Source: an uncultured Mycoplasmatota bacterium
Lineage (GTDB): Bacteria; Bacillota_I; Bacilli_A; Izemoplasmatales; Izemoplasmataceae
Length of the DNA: 64,000 nucleotides
Reading direction: 5' to 3'
Assembly: GCA_913056275.1 (NCBI GenBank)
Contig: CAJXLP010000002.1
Location: 24,029 to 88,028, forward strand
Shown piece by piece: positions 51,326 to 60,125 of the stretch; position 1 is the stretch's first letter; each line of letters opens with the position of its first letter. A program made the position numbers and the translations under genes. Under the pieces are notes generated by a model. That model had not been told where the DNA came from. It made no database searches and saw only the letters and a program-made list of their open reading frames with translations.

Positions 51326-52800
51326 GAAACACCTCCCATGACTTCAGCGGCGGCTTGAATGTAGGGCATTATGACACCGGGCATGACGCCTAATAAAAAT
51401 ATGCCAAGCACAAATACCGAAAGCGTCACCAACATCGGCCATGGCACTTTTTCTAAGTGTACATCAATTCCTTCATTGTCCGTGACAAATCCGTTAATAA
51501 TGATTGGGAAATAATAGAGTGCATTTAAAATGCTTGAGACAATTAATACCCAGACAAAAAGTGCTTGATCGACGTCTAAGAAGGCAGTGGCAATCTGAAA
51601 CTTTGCCACAAAGCCGCTTGTCCCGGGAATCCCCACCATGCCAAATCCAGCTAGCGCAAATGCCGTCATCGATAACGGCATCAAGTATCCAAGCCCTTTG
51701 TACGATTCTAACGATCGCTTCTTCTGATGGGAAATGGTAGCGCCGGTCACTAAAAATAAGGTGCCTTTAATGAGCGCGTGGGAAAAGATGTAAAAGAACA
51801 TGACTTCTAAGCCCGCGGTGGATAAGAGACTCAAAGCGAGTAATATGTATCCAACTTGCGAGACAGTCGAATAGGCGAGCATGCGTTTGATGTCTTTTTG
51901 ACCAAGGGCAAATAAACTGCCAAATACCATGGCCACCACCGCAAAAATCATCATCACGAGGGGAGCATTGAGCGTCTCAGCGATGCCCGTGCCAAAGACG
52001 CGAAATAGTATTTTTACAATGACTAATAAATAAAGTTTCACTACGACGCCACTTAACAACGCACTGGAAGGAGCCGGGGCACTCGAATGCGCATCCGGTA
52101 ACCACTCATGAAAGGGAAAAATGGCCGATTTCATCGCCAAGCCAACTCCGATAAAGCCAAGGGCAAGCGTCACGTTGATTGGATACGCAGCAAACTGGGT
52201 AGACAATTGATTCATGATCATCGTCATATTGAGTGACCCTGTAATCATATACAGCAAGGCCACGCCCATTAAAAAAGAGAGTGATCCGAGTTCGTTGAGC
52301 ATTAAATAGCGAAACGCTGCCATATAATTCCGTTTTTTTCGGGCAATGGAAATGATCGCACACGTCGTAATCGATAAGATTTCGATGAACACGTACGTAT
52401 TGAATAAATCATTCGTATAAAGCAGGCCAAAGACGGCGAAATACAGTAAGGCTAAAAGGCCATAATAGGAGGCGATTTGCGACTCTTTGAGGGCGTGCGG
52501 TAAATAGCCCAAGGAATACATGTGAATCAATAGACCAATGCCACTGACAAACAATGTAAAAAGGGCAGAAAAGCTATCAATGATGAACTCGATGCCTAAA
52601 AACGAGGCATGGCCGCCCAGTGATAAAACGATGGGGCCGACTGCGTGCACATGGGTGAGTAAAACAACGCCAATGATCGTATTGGCAATTAACCCGTACG
52701 CCAATAAGTGCGTCATGAGTCGGGCTTTTTTTGAGAGTGGACTCATCAACGCGATGGTTAAGATGAGCATCATTTGCACGATGGGGAGCCAAGAAATCAT
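51322..52800 (-). CDS. mnhD: Mrp antiporter subunit D paralog 2
   Basis: A 492-residue MrpD-type subunit. Functional Glu in FIEILSITTCAIISI and Lys in GLAMKSAIFPFHEWLPDAHSSAP are present. It is clearly a tandem duplicate of the next upstream gene (shared LLYTNDLFNTYV, EMLFYM-type and GIPGTSGFVAKF stretches). AAAGGA precedes the ATG; 12 nt from the previous stop. Confidence 0.9.
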   Translation of the reverse strand: MISWLPIVQMMLILTIALMSPLSKKARLMTHLLAYGLIANTIIGVVLLTHVHAVGPIVLSLGGHASFLGIEFIIDSFSALFTLFVSGIGLLIHMYSLGYLPHALKESQIASYYGLLALLYFAVFGLLYTNDLFNTYVFIEILSITTCAIISIARKKRNYMAAFRYLMLNELGSLSFLMGVALLYMITGSLNMTMIMNQLSTQFAAYPINVTLALGFIGVGLAMKSAIFPFHEWLPDAHSSAPAPSSALLSGVVVKLYLLVIVKILFRVFGTGIAETLNAPLVMMIFAVVAMVFGSLFALGQKDIKRMLAYSTVSQVGYILLALSLLSTAGLEVMFFYIFSHALIKGTLFLVTGATISHQKKRSLESYKGLGYLMPLSMTAFALAGFGMVGIPGTSGFVAKFQIATAFLDVDQALFVWVLIVSSILNALYYFPIIINGFVTDNEGIDVHLEKVPWPMLVTLSVFVLGIFLLGVMPGVIMPYIQAAAEVMGGVS

Positions 52801-52812
52801 CGGGTATCCTTT

Positions 52813-54282
52813 CTAAAATCCAATGGCAGTGACGGCGGCTTCAATGTATGGAAGCACCAAGCTGGGTGAAAAGCCTAACGTGACAATGGCGATCAATAAG
52901 ACACTCATTGAAAGCACCATGGAGATCGGTAAATGGTCACGCTTTAAAGGCACAGTTCCTGTTTGTTTCACGATGGAATTAATGATGACTGGGAAAAAGT
53001 AAATGGCGTTTAAAATCGAAGAAAGCATGATTAAGGCGACAAAGCCCCACCGTGATGCATCGCCTAAGGCCATGGCTAAGTGAAACTTTGCAATGAATCC
53101 TGATGTGCCAGGAATTCCGACCATGCCAAAAGCGCCTACGCCTAATACTAAAGCGGTAAAGGGGGCCACGTATGCGACCCCACTTAAGGCCTTTAGCGAA
53201 TCTTTAATGTGTTGCGTGGAGAAACTTCCCGCGACTAAAAAGAGGGTGCCTTTGATGAGGGCGTGTGAGATCATGTAAAACAACATGGCTTCTAACCCAG
53301 CGCGGGAAAGTAAGCTGAGAGCGAGTAGCAAATAGCCCACTTGAGCGACCGACGAATACGCGAGCATCCGTTTAAAACTCGTCTGACCAAGGGCAAATAA
53401 ACTCCCGACAATCATGGCCACTGCGGCAAGTGTAATCATGACCCACTGAGCGCCTAACTGTTCAATGATGGCGCTTCCGAATACGCGGAATAAGATTTTA
53501 ATGAGCACCACCATGTAGGCCTTAGAAACGAGCGCTGAGAGAATCGCACTCGATGAGCTGGGAGCCGACGTGTAGGCATCGGGTAACCACTCATGAAAGG
53601 GGAATATCGCGGTTTTAATCGCCAAGCCCATACCCATAAAGCCAAGCGCTAAGGTGACGTTGATTGGATAATTCGCAAACGCCCGGGGCATCGCTTCGTA
53701 AATGAGCGTCATATTGAGTGTGCCAGTGACCATATAAATCAGCGCAATGCCAAACAGCACGGATAAACTGGCCAGTTCTGAAATTAATAAGTAGCGTAAA
53801 GCCGCCATAAAGTTTCGTTTTTTACGCACAATGGAAATGAGCGCCACAGTGGCGATCGATAAAATTTCAATGAGTACGTACGTGTTGAATAAATCATTGG
53901 TATAAAGCAACCCAAAGATGGCAAAAAAGAGGATTGCCATAAGCCCACTGTACGCGGTGTGTTGCGTCTTTGGGATATGAGTTTTCATAAAGCCTAGGGC
54001 ATAGATTTGAACGACACTTCCTAAGGCCCCTAAAAATAATGTAAACAAAACCGAGAACGCATCGATTAACAACTCAATCCCAAGGCCTCTTTGATGGCCC
54101 CCAAGAAGGAGGGTAATCGGGCCGCTGCTCTCGATGTGGAGTAAGAGAACGGCACTGATGCCCGTGTTCACAATCAATACCAATAAAAGGAGCCATTGAT
54201 TGCGTTTAGGGGGAGTAAGAAATGGTGAAAAAAGGGCGACCAGCAAAAAAAGGACGAGCTGAATGATCGCTAAACTAGTCAT
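52813..54282 (-). CDS. mnhD: Mrp antiporter subunit D paralog 1
   Basis: A 489-residue MrpD-type subunit with Glu in LIEILSIATVALISIV and Lys in GLAIKTAIFPFHEWLPDAYTSAP. Start at the ATG at 54282, overlapping the mnhC stop by 8 nt; an upstream extension of the frame lies over mnhC and has no ribosome site. Confidence 0.92.
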   Translation of the reverse strand: MTSLAIIQLVLFLLVALFSPFLTPPKRNQWLLLLVLIVNTGISAVLLLHIESSGPITLLLGGHQRGLGIELLIDAFSVLFTLFLGALGSVVQIYALGFMKTHIPKTQHTAYSGLMAILFFAIFGLLYTNDLFNTYVLIEILSIATVALISIVRKKRNFMAALRYLLISELASLSVLFGIALIYMVTGTLNMTLIYEAMPRAFANYPINVTLALGFMGMGLAIKTAIFPFHEWLPDAYTSAPSSSSAILSALVSKAYMVVLIKILFRVFGSAIIEQLGAQWVMITLAAVAMIVGSLFALGQTSFKRMLAYSSVAQVGYLLLALSLLSRAGLEAMLFYMISHALIKGTLFLVAGSFSTQHIKDSLKALSGVAYVAPFTALVLGVGAFGMVGIPGTSGFIAKFHLAMALGDASRWGFVALIMLSSILNAIYFFPVIINSIVKQTGTVPLKRDHLPISMVLSMSVLLIAIVTLGFSPSLVLPYIEAAVTAIGF

Positions 54283-54661
54283 ACGAATCGTCCCGCGTCG
54301 ACATTTCGACAATCTTTTCTTGGTCTAAGGTGCCGTAGGATTGGTGAATCTTTATTGCGAGGCTTAAGGCGTATACCGTAAATGACACACTGATGACGAT
54401 GCCCGTTAAAATGAGCGCAGACGGCACCGGATTGATGTAATCCGCAGGCGTCAAGGTCCCGTCAACAATCGGTACGCGGCCATCCGCGATGGCCCCGATG
54501 GCCACGAAAAAATAAAAGACCGCACTGCTCATCACGTTGATTCCGATGATGCGTTTAAACAAATTGGGATGGGCAATCACCATATAGAGGCCAATGACAA
54601 AAATGATCATCGCCCCGATAAAATGGATGTTGGCCACAAATATATCAAGAATACTCATCAC
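54275..54661 (-). CDS. mnhC: Mrp antiporter subunit C (NuoK-like)
   Basis: A 128-residue, three-helix NuoK-like subunit. FVIGLYMVIAHPNLFKRIIGINVMSSAVFYFFVAIG and the NPVPSALILTGIVISVS segment are diagnostic of MnhC/MrpC. Overlaps mnhB and mnhD. Confidence 0.93.
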   Translation of the reverse strand: MMSILDIFVANIHFIGAMIIFVIGLYMVIAHPNLFKRIIGINVMSSAVFYFFVAIGAIADGRVPIVDGTLTPADYINPVPSALILTGIVISVSFTVYALSLAIKIHQSYGTLDQEKIVEMSTRDDSYD

Positions 54662-55080
54662 TCATCCTCCAGTAACGCGTTGAATAAAGTCATGAGAGTT
54701 GAGCCCACTTTGAGGCCAATTGCAATCATTAACAAGGGAATAATACCACCGCTTAAAAGATCACCCGGCGTGCCTAACGGAACGCCGGTGGCGGCATTGC
54801 TCAAGAAATACCCACCGACAAACAGGCCGACTAGCCCAATCACAACGATGGCTAAAACACCCCCGGATTCTAAGTATTTAGACACACTTTCTGGGAATAT
54901 CTTTAACGACGCGTCTTGACCAAAAGCAAGTCCATACAACACTAAGGCGGTTCCTAAAATCGCGCCCCCTGAAAAGCCACCACCAGGAGTTAAGTGACCG
55001 TGTAAGACGATGAATATACCGTAGACGATAATCACCGGCAATAACATTTTGACAATGGTATGCAATAATCGATTATTCAT
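54658..55080 (-). CDS. mnhB: Mrp antiporter subunit B
   Basis: A 140-residue MnhB/MrpB with the hallmark GHLTPGGGFSGGAILGTALVLYGLAFG and four helices. The start overlaps the upstream subunit gene by 8 nt. Confidence 0.93.
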   Translation of the reverse strand: MNNRLLHTIVKMLLPVIIVYGIFIVLHGHLTPGGGFSGGAILGTALVLYGLAFGQDASLKIFPESVSKYLESGGVLAIVVIGLVGLFVGGYFLSNAATGVPLGTPGDLLSGGIIPLLMIAIGLKVGSTLMTLFNALLEDE

Positions 55081-55351
55081 CGGCCGACTCCTTGAGCGGT
55101 TTTAACACCGTCACGACCGCTAAAATGGCCGCAAATAAAACCAATGTCTCACCCAGGGTATCAAAGGCCCGGTAATCGGTAATAATCGCCGCCACAATAT
55201 TGGTTGCGCCCGTCGTTTCACTGCCCTCTGATAAATACGTGGTGGTGGCGTCAGTCACGGTATACGATGCATCGCCCGCCGGCATGTAAAACACACTGAC
55301 AACTAAAACAATGCCCAGCAAAATGGTCATTAATCCACGAATTTTTTTCAT
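55073..55351 (-). CDS. MrpA C-terminal / MbhE-like subunit
   Basis: A 92-residue protein of two helices. TNIVAAIITDYRAFDTLGETLVLFAAILAV matches the extreme C-terminus of MrpA and the stand-alone MbhE of membrane-bound hydrogenases. I start at the Met giving MKKIRGLMTILL (ATG at 55351, overlapping the previous stop); the longer frame is not supported. Confidence 0.85.
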   Translation of the reverse strand: MKKIRGLMTILLGIVLVVSVFYMPAGDASYTVTDATTTYLSEGSETTGATNIVAAIITDYRAFDTLGETLVLFAAILAVVTVLKPLKESADE

Positions 55352-55590
55352 CGTTCGTACCGTTCCGTTTTCGAGAGGACTGCCAGTAACACGACCGTCG
55401 TAATGCCCGCCCCAACGGCGGCTTCCGTGAGTGCCACATCGGGCGCTTTTAAAATCAACCACAAGACACTTAATACAAGGGAAAATGCGGCGAATACAAT
55501 CACTGCCGATAAGAGGTCTTTGGTCCGTTCAACCGCAAACGCGGTCAACACTAGCAGCATGACTAAAAAGATCGTTAAAAGCGTCATCAT
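55348..55590 (-). CDS. MrpA C-terminal / MbhD-like (DUF4040) subunit
   Basis: An 80-residue, three-helix protein. LKAPDVALTEAAVGAGITTVV is the NuoJ-like DUF4040 motif present near the C-terminus of full MrpA and as separate MbhD. With the next gene it shows that MrpA is split in this operon. Confidence 0.88.
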   Translation of the reverse strand: MMTLLTIFLVMLLVLTAFAVERTKDLLSAVIVFAAFSLVLSVLWLILKAPDVALTEAAVGAGITTVVLLAVLSKTERYER

Positions 55591-55880
55591 GAGGCATCCC
55601 TCTCATATTCGCTCTTGGCGATTAAGTGCGCCGCAGTGGGCGTCGTAATCCAAATGAGGACAAGTGTCACAAACAATTTTAAACTAAGCGCAGTAAAGCC
55701 TGATAACACCATCAATCCAACAATAATTAAGCCAATGCCTAAGGTGTCACCTTTGGTCGTCGTATGAATGCGGGAAAAGACATCGGGCATTCTTAGTAAC
55801 CCTAGAAGCGCCACTAAAAAGAAAAACATGCCGAGTACGATGAGCGTTCCAGCGACTATCTCTTGGATGAGTGTGATCAT
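55587..55880 (-). CDS. mnhG: Mrp antiporter subunit G
   Basis: A 97-residue, three-helix MnhG with LGLLRMPDVFSRIHTTTKGDTLG and TTPTAAHLIAKSEY, both family hallmarks. 4-nt overlaps on both sides. Confidence 0.93.
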   Translation of the reverse strand: MITLIQEIVAGTLIVLGMFFFLVALLGLLRMPDVFSRIHTTTKGDTLGIGLIIVGLMVLSGFTALSLKLFVTLVLIWITTPTAAHLIAKSEYERDAS

Positions 55881-56140
55881 TTTAAGCTTCCTTTCTGTAA
55901 GTACTTGACGACGGCAACGGTCATTAAAAAGCCAATCATCGCATACAAAATGGCCACGTCAATGTAGCTTTCTTCTGAGAAATAAAAACTGAGTAATAAA
56001 ATGATCGCAATGACCAAGGTGGTCATCAAATTAATCGAAATAATCCGGTCGCCGGGTGTTGGCCCTTGAAATGCCCGGTAAATACTGACGAGAGACAATA
56101 AACTTAAAAATAGTGTGGACCCCAACAAAAAATTAAGCAT
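55877..56140 (-). CDS. mnhF: Mrp antiporter subunit F
   Basis: An 87-residue, three-helix MnhF. YRAFQGPTPGDRIISINLMTTLVI and the DVAILYAMIGFLMTVAVVKYL ending are diagnostic. Confidence 0.93.
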   Translation of the reverse strand: MLNFLLGSTLFLSLLSLVSIYRAFQGPTPGDRIISINLMTTLVIAIILLLSFYFSEESYIDVAILYAMIGFLMTVAVVKYLQKGSLK

Positions 56141-56633
56141 CCGGCGCCTCCATGGCTTTTAAGTAGGCGAGGAATGTGGCAGACTTTAAATCGTCGTAAT
56201 GATGCGGCCTCAACGAGTGAATAATGAGTGTTTGGTTATCATAATCCACCGTCAATGTTCCGGGGGTTAAAGTAATCGCGTTAGCCAGTGTGGCTTGTGC
56301 CACATCCGATTTTAATGGTTGGTCAAAGGTATAAAAGTCCGGTTTAATATCCATGTTTTTACTAAGCACAATGCGCGCAACTTCCACGTTGGCTATGAGT
56401 AAATCTTTCAGCCAGTGCATGAGAAACGGAAAAAACGCGAGGAGACCGCGCGGGGTGATTGGGCGAATATCACGGGGTAAGAGTAACGATCGTCTTAACC
56501 AGACCAAAACGAGCGCACTGGCCAGTGCCCCGATGATCCATTCACTCAGTGGACTAAACTCAGCCAAAATTAGCCAAAGTCCGAATAACACGGCAAAATA
56601 ACTCAGCCAAACCACCCATTTTCCGCGCATCAT
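56133..56633 (-). CDS. mnhE: Mrp antiporter subunit E
   Basis: A 166-residue MnhE. Two N-terminal helices (FGLWLILAEFSPLSEWIIGALASALVLVWL) are followed by a cytoplasmic domain with the TLANAITLTPGTLTVDY signature. First gene of a ten-gene operon E-F-G-A'-A''-B-C-D-D-D. AAGGAG precedes two adjacent ATG codons; either could be used. Mrp complexes exchange Na+ for H+ and are central to salt and alkali tolerance. Confidence 0.92.
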   Translation of the reverse strand: MMRGKWVVWLSYFAVLFGLWLILAEFSPLSEWIIGALASALVLVWLRRSLLLPRDIRPITPRGLLAFFPFLMHWLKDLLIANVEVARIVLSKNMDIKPDFYTFDQPLKSDVAQATLANAITLTPGTLTVDYDNQTLIIHSLRPHHYDDLKSATFLAYLKAMEAPDA

Positions 56634-56668
56634 AACTCCTTATACAGTGCATGTAAATCTCGCTATTT

Positions 56669-56697
56669 AGTGTACCGTAAAGCACTCTTGACTGCAA
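56669..56697 (-). promoter_or_regulatory. Promoter of the Mrp operon
   Basis: On the minus strand, -35 TTGCAG (56697-56692), 17-nt spacer and -10 TACACT (56674-56669). Its -35 overlaps that of the divergent promoter by two bases. Confidence 0.65.
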
Positions 56698-56718
56698 GAA
56701 AGTTTGCTATGCTATACT
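56688..56718 (+). promoter_or_regulatory. Promoter of the gamma-glutamyltransferase gene
   Basis: -35 TTGACT (56688-56693), a long 19-nt spacer and -10 TATACT (56713-56718). Confidence 0.55.
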
Positions 56719-56745
56719 TGAAAAAAAGTCGTGAAAGGACTCGCT

Positions 56746-58260
56746 ATGCGCACCCCCACACATGCGACGCACGCCATGGTCGCCACCAGTGACCCACACG
56801 CCGCCCGGGCTGGTAAGCAGATTTTTGCTGCCGGCGGAAACGCGGTCGATGCTGCAATCGCCACAGCAGCCGCACTCACCGTCAGCGAAGCCACGTCCAA
56901 TGGCATCGGTGCGGATGCCTTTGCCATCGTCCGTGTAAATGGGACGCTTTATGGGCTCACATCATCCGGGAAAAGCCCCACAGGACTCACCTATGAAGCT
57001 TTTTCAGAAAGCGGGAAAGTCCCGCGCTTTGGCTTTAAGGCAGTGACCGTTCCGGGGGCTGTAAAACTTTGGAAAACCTTGCATGCACGGTTTGGAAAAC
57101 TCCCGTTTGAAGACTTATTTAGGCCCGCCATACAACTGGCGGACGACGGATTTAAACTCGCAGATACAGTCAAACATAATGTTCTAAGGGCCAAAGACAT
57201 CTATACGACGCATTTAAAAGACCCCATCTTTGAACCGTTTCTAAAGACCTTTTTTGATCAGGATGTGGAAAGCCTTTATCGACTGAGCGATCATGCAAAA
57301 ACGCTGAAAATCATTGCCAAAGACCCCGATAGCTTTTACCGCGGGGCGCTCATGCAGACCATGGTCCAGCACATGCAAGACGCCGGTGGGTATTTAAGAG
57401 AAGCCGACTTTCTCGCACACGAAGCCCAGTGGCAAACCCCGCTTGCTCAAGATGCGTTTGGGGCCACGCTTTATGAACTACCGCCCAACGGACAGGGCAT
57501 TATCGCCTTAAAAGCATTATCGATTTTCCAGCATGTCAAAGAATCACTGCACGGTGAAGTGGAGAGCTTAAAACAGGCCTTTGTGGCGGGTAAAAAGCGT
57601 ATGCACGGGATGATGAGTGAGCAAGACATTCACGCCTACTTAGACGCCGATCACAGTAAACGTTTGGCTGCCCAAATTGGAGACCACGCAGAGGATTTTG
57701 AAGATCCGTTTGACGAGGATCACGGAACCGTGTATTTGGCGACGGCGGATGACACCATGGAAGTTTCGCTTATTCAGAGTAACTACATGGGATATGGCTC
57801 TGGCATTGTCGTGCCGGGCACCGGGATCGCCTTGCAAAACCGGGGCGCGGGCTTTTTACTGAAAGAGCACCCCAATCAATACGCCCCAGGGAAACGGCCC
57901 TACCATACGTTAATGCCAGGATTTATGAAGACGAGCGAAGGCATCGGCCCTTTAGGCGTCATGGGTGGATTCATGCAACCTCAAGGTCACTACCAAGTCT
58001 TTTTAAACCACGTGAAAGAGTCGATGAATATCCAAGCCGCCCTCGATGCGCCTCGGTATTACTACGACAAAGGCCTTAAAGTCGATGTCGAAGCCGATTT
58101 TCATCCAGATGACATAAAGGCATTAAAAAAAGCCGGTCACGATGTCCACGTGACCGACCAAGTCGGCCTGTTTGGCCGGGGTCAAATTATTTTAAAGACT
58201 AAAGATGGGCTATTAGGCGCCACCGAAAAACGCTGTGATGGAACGATTGAAACGCTTTAA
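56746..58260 (+). CDS. Gamma-glutamyltransferase family protein
   Basis: A 504-residue Ntn-hydrolase of the GGT family. GGNAVDAAIATAAALTVSEATSNGIG near the N-terminus is typical. The processing and catalytic Thr is in DEDHGTVYLATAD, where autocleavage would form the small subunit, followed by NYMGYGSGIVVPGTGIALQNRG. No signal peptide, unlike secreted GGTs, so it is probably cytoplasmic. It may act on gamma-glutamyl compounds or, as some relatives do, on other amides. Start at 56746, seven bases after AAAGGA. Confidence 0.88.
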   Translation: MRTPTHATHAMVATSDPHAARAGKQIFAAGGNAVDAAIATAAALTVSEATSNGIGADAFAIVRVNGTLYGLTSSGKSPTGLTYEAFSESGKVPRFGFKAVTVPGAVKLWKTLHARFGKLPFEDLFRPAIQLADDGFKLADTVKHNVLRAKDIYTTHLKDPIFEPFLKTFFDQDVESLYRLSDHAKTLKIIAKDPDSFYRGALMQTMVQHMQDAGGYLREADFLAHEAQWQTPLAQDAFGATLYELPPNGQGIIALKALSIFQHVKESLHGEVESLKQAFVAGKKRMHGMMSEQDIHAYLDADHSKRLAAQIGDHAEDFEDPFDEDHGTVYLATADDTMEVSLIQSNYMGYGSGIVVPGTGIALQNRGAGFLLKEHPNQYAPGKRPYHTLMPGFMKTSEGIGPLGVMGGFMQPQGHYQVFLNHVKESMNIQAALDAPRYYYDKGLKVDVEADFHPDDIKALKKAGHDVHVTDQVGLFGRGQIILKTKDGLLGATEKRCDGTIETL

Positions 58261-59003
58261 ATCAGTTGAAAAATGGTATTGATCCCAATGATCAAAATAA
58301 ATATTGAGACGAGTTTTTGAAACAAGGCGTCGTTAATGCTTTCTTTTGAGCGAATGCCTAGTTGACTGACAATCAGTAACACGGGCATGATGATGAGCGC
58401 GACAGCGAGCAAGCGGTAATCGTAAACTTGGTTGAGCATAAACGACGATAAACTCCCGATGTTTAAAACGAGTAAAAATAAAATGATGGTCGTGCGAAAA
58501 TCCTCTTTATTAAGATTGGTGAACCCTAAAAAGATGAGAACTGGCACACTGCCGGCGCCGACCAATGTATTCAGTGCCCCGCCGAGCAAGCCCACAGGAA
58601 TGAAATAGCGTTTAGGGTGCTGAATGGAAATCGATAGATTCAGCAGTTTATTGAGGGCCGTGACAATCAGTAAACTACCTAAGACAACGTTAAAGGCTTG
58701 ATTGTCAAAAGAGCCTAAAAAGAATCCGCCCAAGATGGATGCGACCAAAACAGAGGCAATCAACGGGATAAACGTTTTAATGCCGTCCATGTTAAACGTA
58801 TCAGCGCGAATAAATAGATACAAATTGAGCATTAAGTTAATCGTCACTACGATCGCTCTTGTGTCTGATGGGGGCAATAAAAAGGCACTGATTAACGGAA
58901 TTGCGATAAGGCTTGAGCCAAATCCAATAATGCCCTTGACGTACGCCGCCACACCCATGACGAGTGTGACCCCGATGATGATGAATATGTCCACAAAAAC
59001 CAT
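58257..59003 (-). CDS. TauE/SafE-family membrane transporter
   Basis: A 248-residue permease with about eight helices. AAYVKGIIGFGSSLIAIPLISAFLLPPSDTRAIV and LLGGALNTLVGAGSVPVLIFLG are the two family repeats. Proposed substrates are sulfite, sulfoacetate or other anions. I chose the ATG at 59003 (GAGGG upstream); an ATG at 59015 lacks a site, and a GTG at 58994 is an alternative. Its TAA overlaps the GGT stop on the other strand by three bases. Confidence 0.85.
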   Translation of the reverse strand: MVFVDIFIIIGVTLVMGVAAYVKGIIGFGSSLIAIPLISAFLLPPSDTRAIVVTINLMLNLYLFIRADTFNMDGIKTFIPLIASVLVASILGGFFLGSFDNQAFNVVLGSLLIVTALNKLLNLSISIQHPKRYFIPVGLLGGALNTLVGAGSVPVLIFLGFTNLNKEDFRTTIILFLLVLNIGSLSSFMLNQVYDYRLLAVALIIMPVLLIVSQLGIRSKESINDALFQKLVSIFILIIGINTIFQLI

Positions 59004-59041
59004 CCTTTCCCTCATTACTATATCACTCTCAAGGAGTCTTT

Positions 59042-59773
59042 ATGAAACCAATCGCCTTCATCACCGGTGCCACCGGTGGCATCGGATCTTCGATTGCACA
59101 GTACTTTAGTGAATTAGGCTATGACCTGATTTTGCATACCCGGCGGAAAAAAGCGGAATTAGAAACCTTTCAAAACGCTCACCCTGACACCCATGTCTGG
59201 GTCTTAGAAGCGGACCTCACAGACCGGGACGCCACGTTAAGGGCCTTAAAAAAAGTGCTTCACGATGTGCCTAAAATTGACGTCTTCATTCATAACGCCG
59301 GACTGAAAATCGATGGCCCTGTGGAAACCCTTGATTTTGCGGATTATGACGCCGTAATGGACGTGTCGGTGAATAGTTTGGTCGCTTTATTAACCGTCAT
59401 CGCCCCCCTGATGAAAGCATCCCAGTTTGGGCGGATCATGGCAATATCATCCGGCATTGGCTATCAAGGGCGCGCCGAAAATACGAGCTATGCCACCGCC
59501 AAAAGTGCGCTCAACGGCTTGATTAGCTCACTGGCCAAAGAACTCGGTCCGTTTAATATTACGGTGAATGCGGTCGCCCCCGGACTCATCCCGACTGAAA
59601 TGACGGCGTATTATAATGATGATCAAGTGGAACGTTACCGGCAGACGGTACCCTTAAGACGACTCGCCACGCCTTTAGACATTGCGAAAGCATGTGGCTT
59701 CTTTGCTTCCAGTGCCGCCGATTTCATTAGTGGTCAAACTCTCTTTGTTAACGGCGGAACGCAAACGCATTAG
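59042..59773 (+). CDS. SDR-family oxidoreductase, FabG-like
   Basis: A 243-residue short-chain dehydrogenase with TGATGGIG at 9-16, NAG in VFIHNAGLK, Ser in MAISSGIG, Tyr-x3-Lys in SYATAKSAL, and SGQTLFVNGGTQTH at the end. Divergent from the TauE/SafE gene across 38 bases. AAGGAG precedes the ATG. It is a second FabG-like protein besides the one at 920-1633; substrate not predictable. Confidence 0.85.
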   Translation: MKPIAFITGATGGIGSSIAQYFSELGYDLILHTRRKKAELETFQNAHPDTHVWVLEADLTDRDATLRALKKVLHDVPKIDVFIHNAGLKIDGPVETLDFADYDAVMDVSVNSLVALLTVIAPLMKASQFGRIMAISSGIGYQGRAENTSYATAKSALNGLISSLAKELGPFNITVNAVAPGLIPTEMTAYYNDDQVERYRQTVPLRRLATPLDIAKACGFFASSAADFISGQTLFVNGGTQTH

Positions 59774-59825
59774 ACTTAAAAAATTCGCCAAAATCCATTA
59801 AACTATGGAAGAAAGAGGTGACAGT

Positions 59826-60050
59826 ATGACAATTGAAACATACAAAGTGAATGGCATGCACTGTGTCGGATGCGGCCGGGCCATTCGTAAGTTATTAGAA
59901 AAAAATGCCCACATTGAAAGTGTCGTAACCGATACCTATGACACAGAAATTGTCGTCACGTACGATGAGGCGCACGTCGACCGACAAATCATTCTAGACG
60001 CAGTCGGCCGCTTTGGCTATAAAGCGGTAAAAAAAGAAGCCGCCACGTAA
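59826..60050 (+). CDS. Heavy-metal-associated (HMA) domain protein, CopZ-like
   Basis: A 74-residue ferredoxin-like HMA domain with the metal motif GMHCVGC at residues 10-16 or so. Stand-alone HMA proteins chaperone copper(I). No copper ATPase is nearby. Start at the ATG at 59826, after AGAGGTGAC; the open frame runs seven codons further but lacks a site. Confidence 0.88.
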   Translation: MTIETYKVNGMHCVGCGRAIRKLLEKNAHIESVVTDTYDTEIVVTYDEAHVDRQIILDAVGRFGYKAVKKEAAT

Positions 60051-60077
60051 AAACAGACTGATTGTCTGTTTTTTTTT
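60051..60077 (+). terminator. Terminator of the HMA gene
   Basis: Stem AAACAGAC/GTCTGTTT, 5-nt loop and T run. Confidence 0.9.
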
Positions 60078-60083
60078 ATGGAG

Positions 60084-60092
60084 TGATACAAT
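60084..60092 (+). promoter_or_regulatory. Extended -10 promoter of ptsI
   Basis: TGA-TACAAT, an extended -10 (TGn) 33 bases before the ATG. TTGTCT (60062-60067) at 19 nt could serve as -35 but lies within the terminator stem. Confidence 0.5.
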
Positions 60093-60125
60093 ACGTGTGA
60101 AGACTTTCAATTCAAGGAGATTACA

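Noticed and set aside
49232..56633. Membrane-bound hydrogenase (Mbh) or complex I operon
   Set aside because: MbhD/E-like and NuoK-like pieces are present, but there are no NiFe hydrogenase, NuoB/C/D/H or ferredoxin-type subunits; only Mrp subunits are found.
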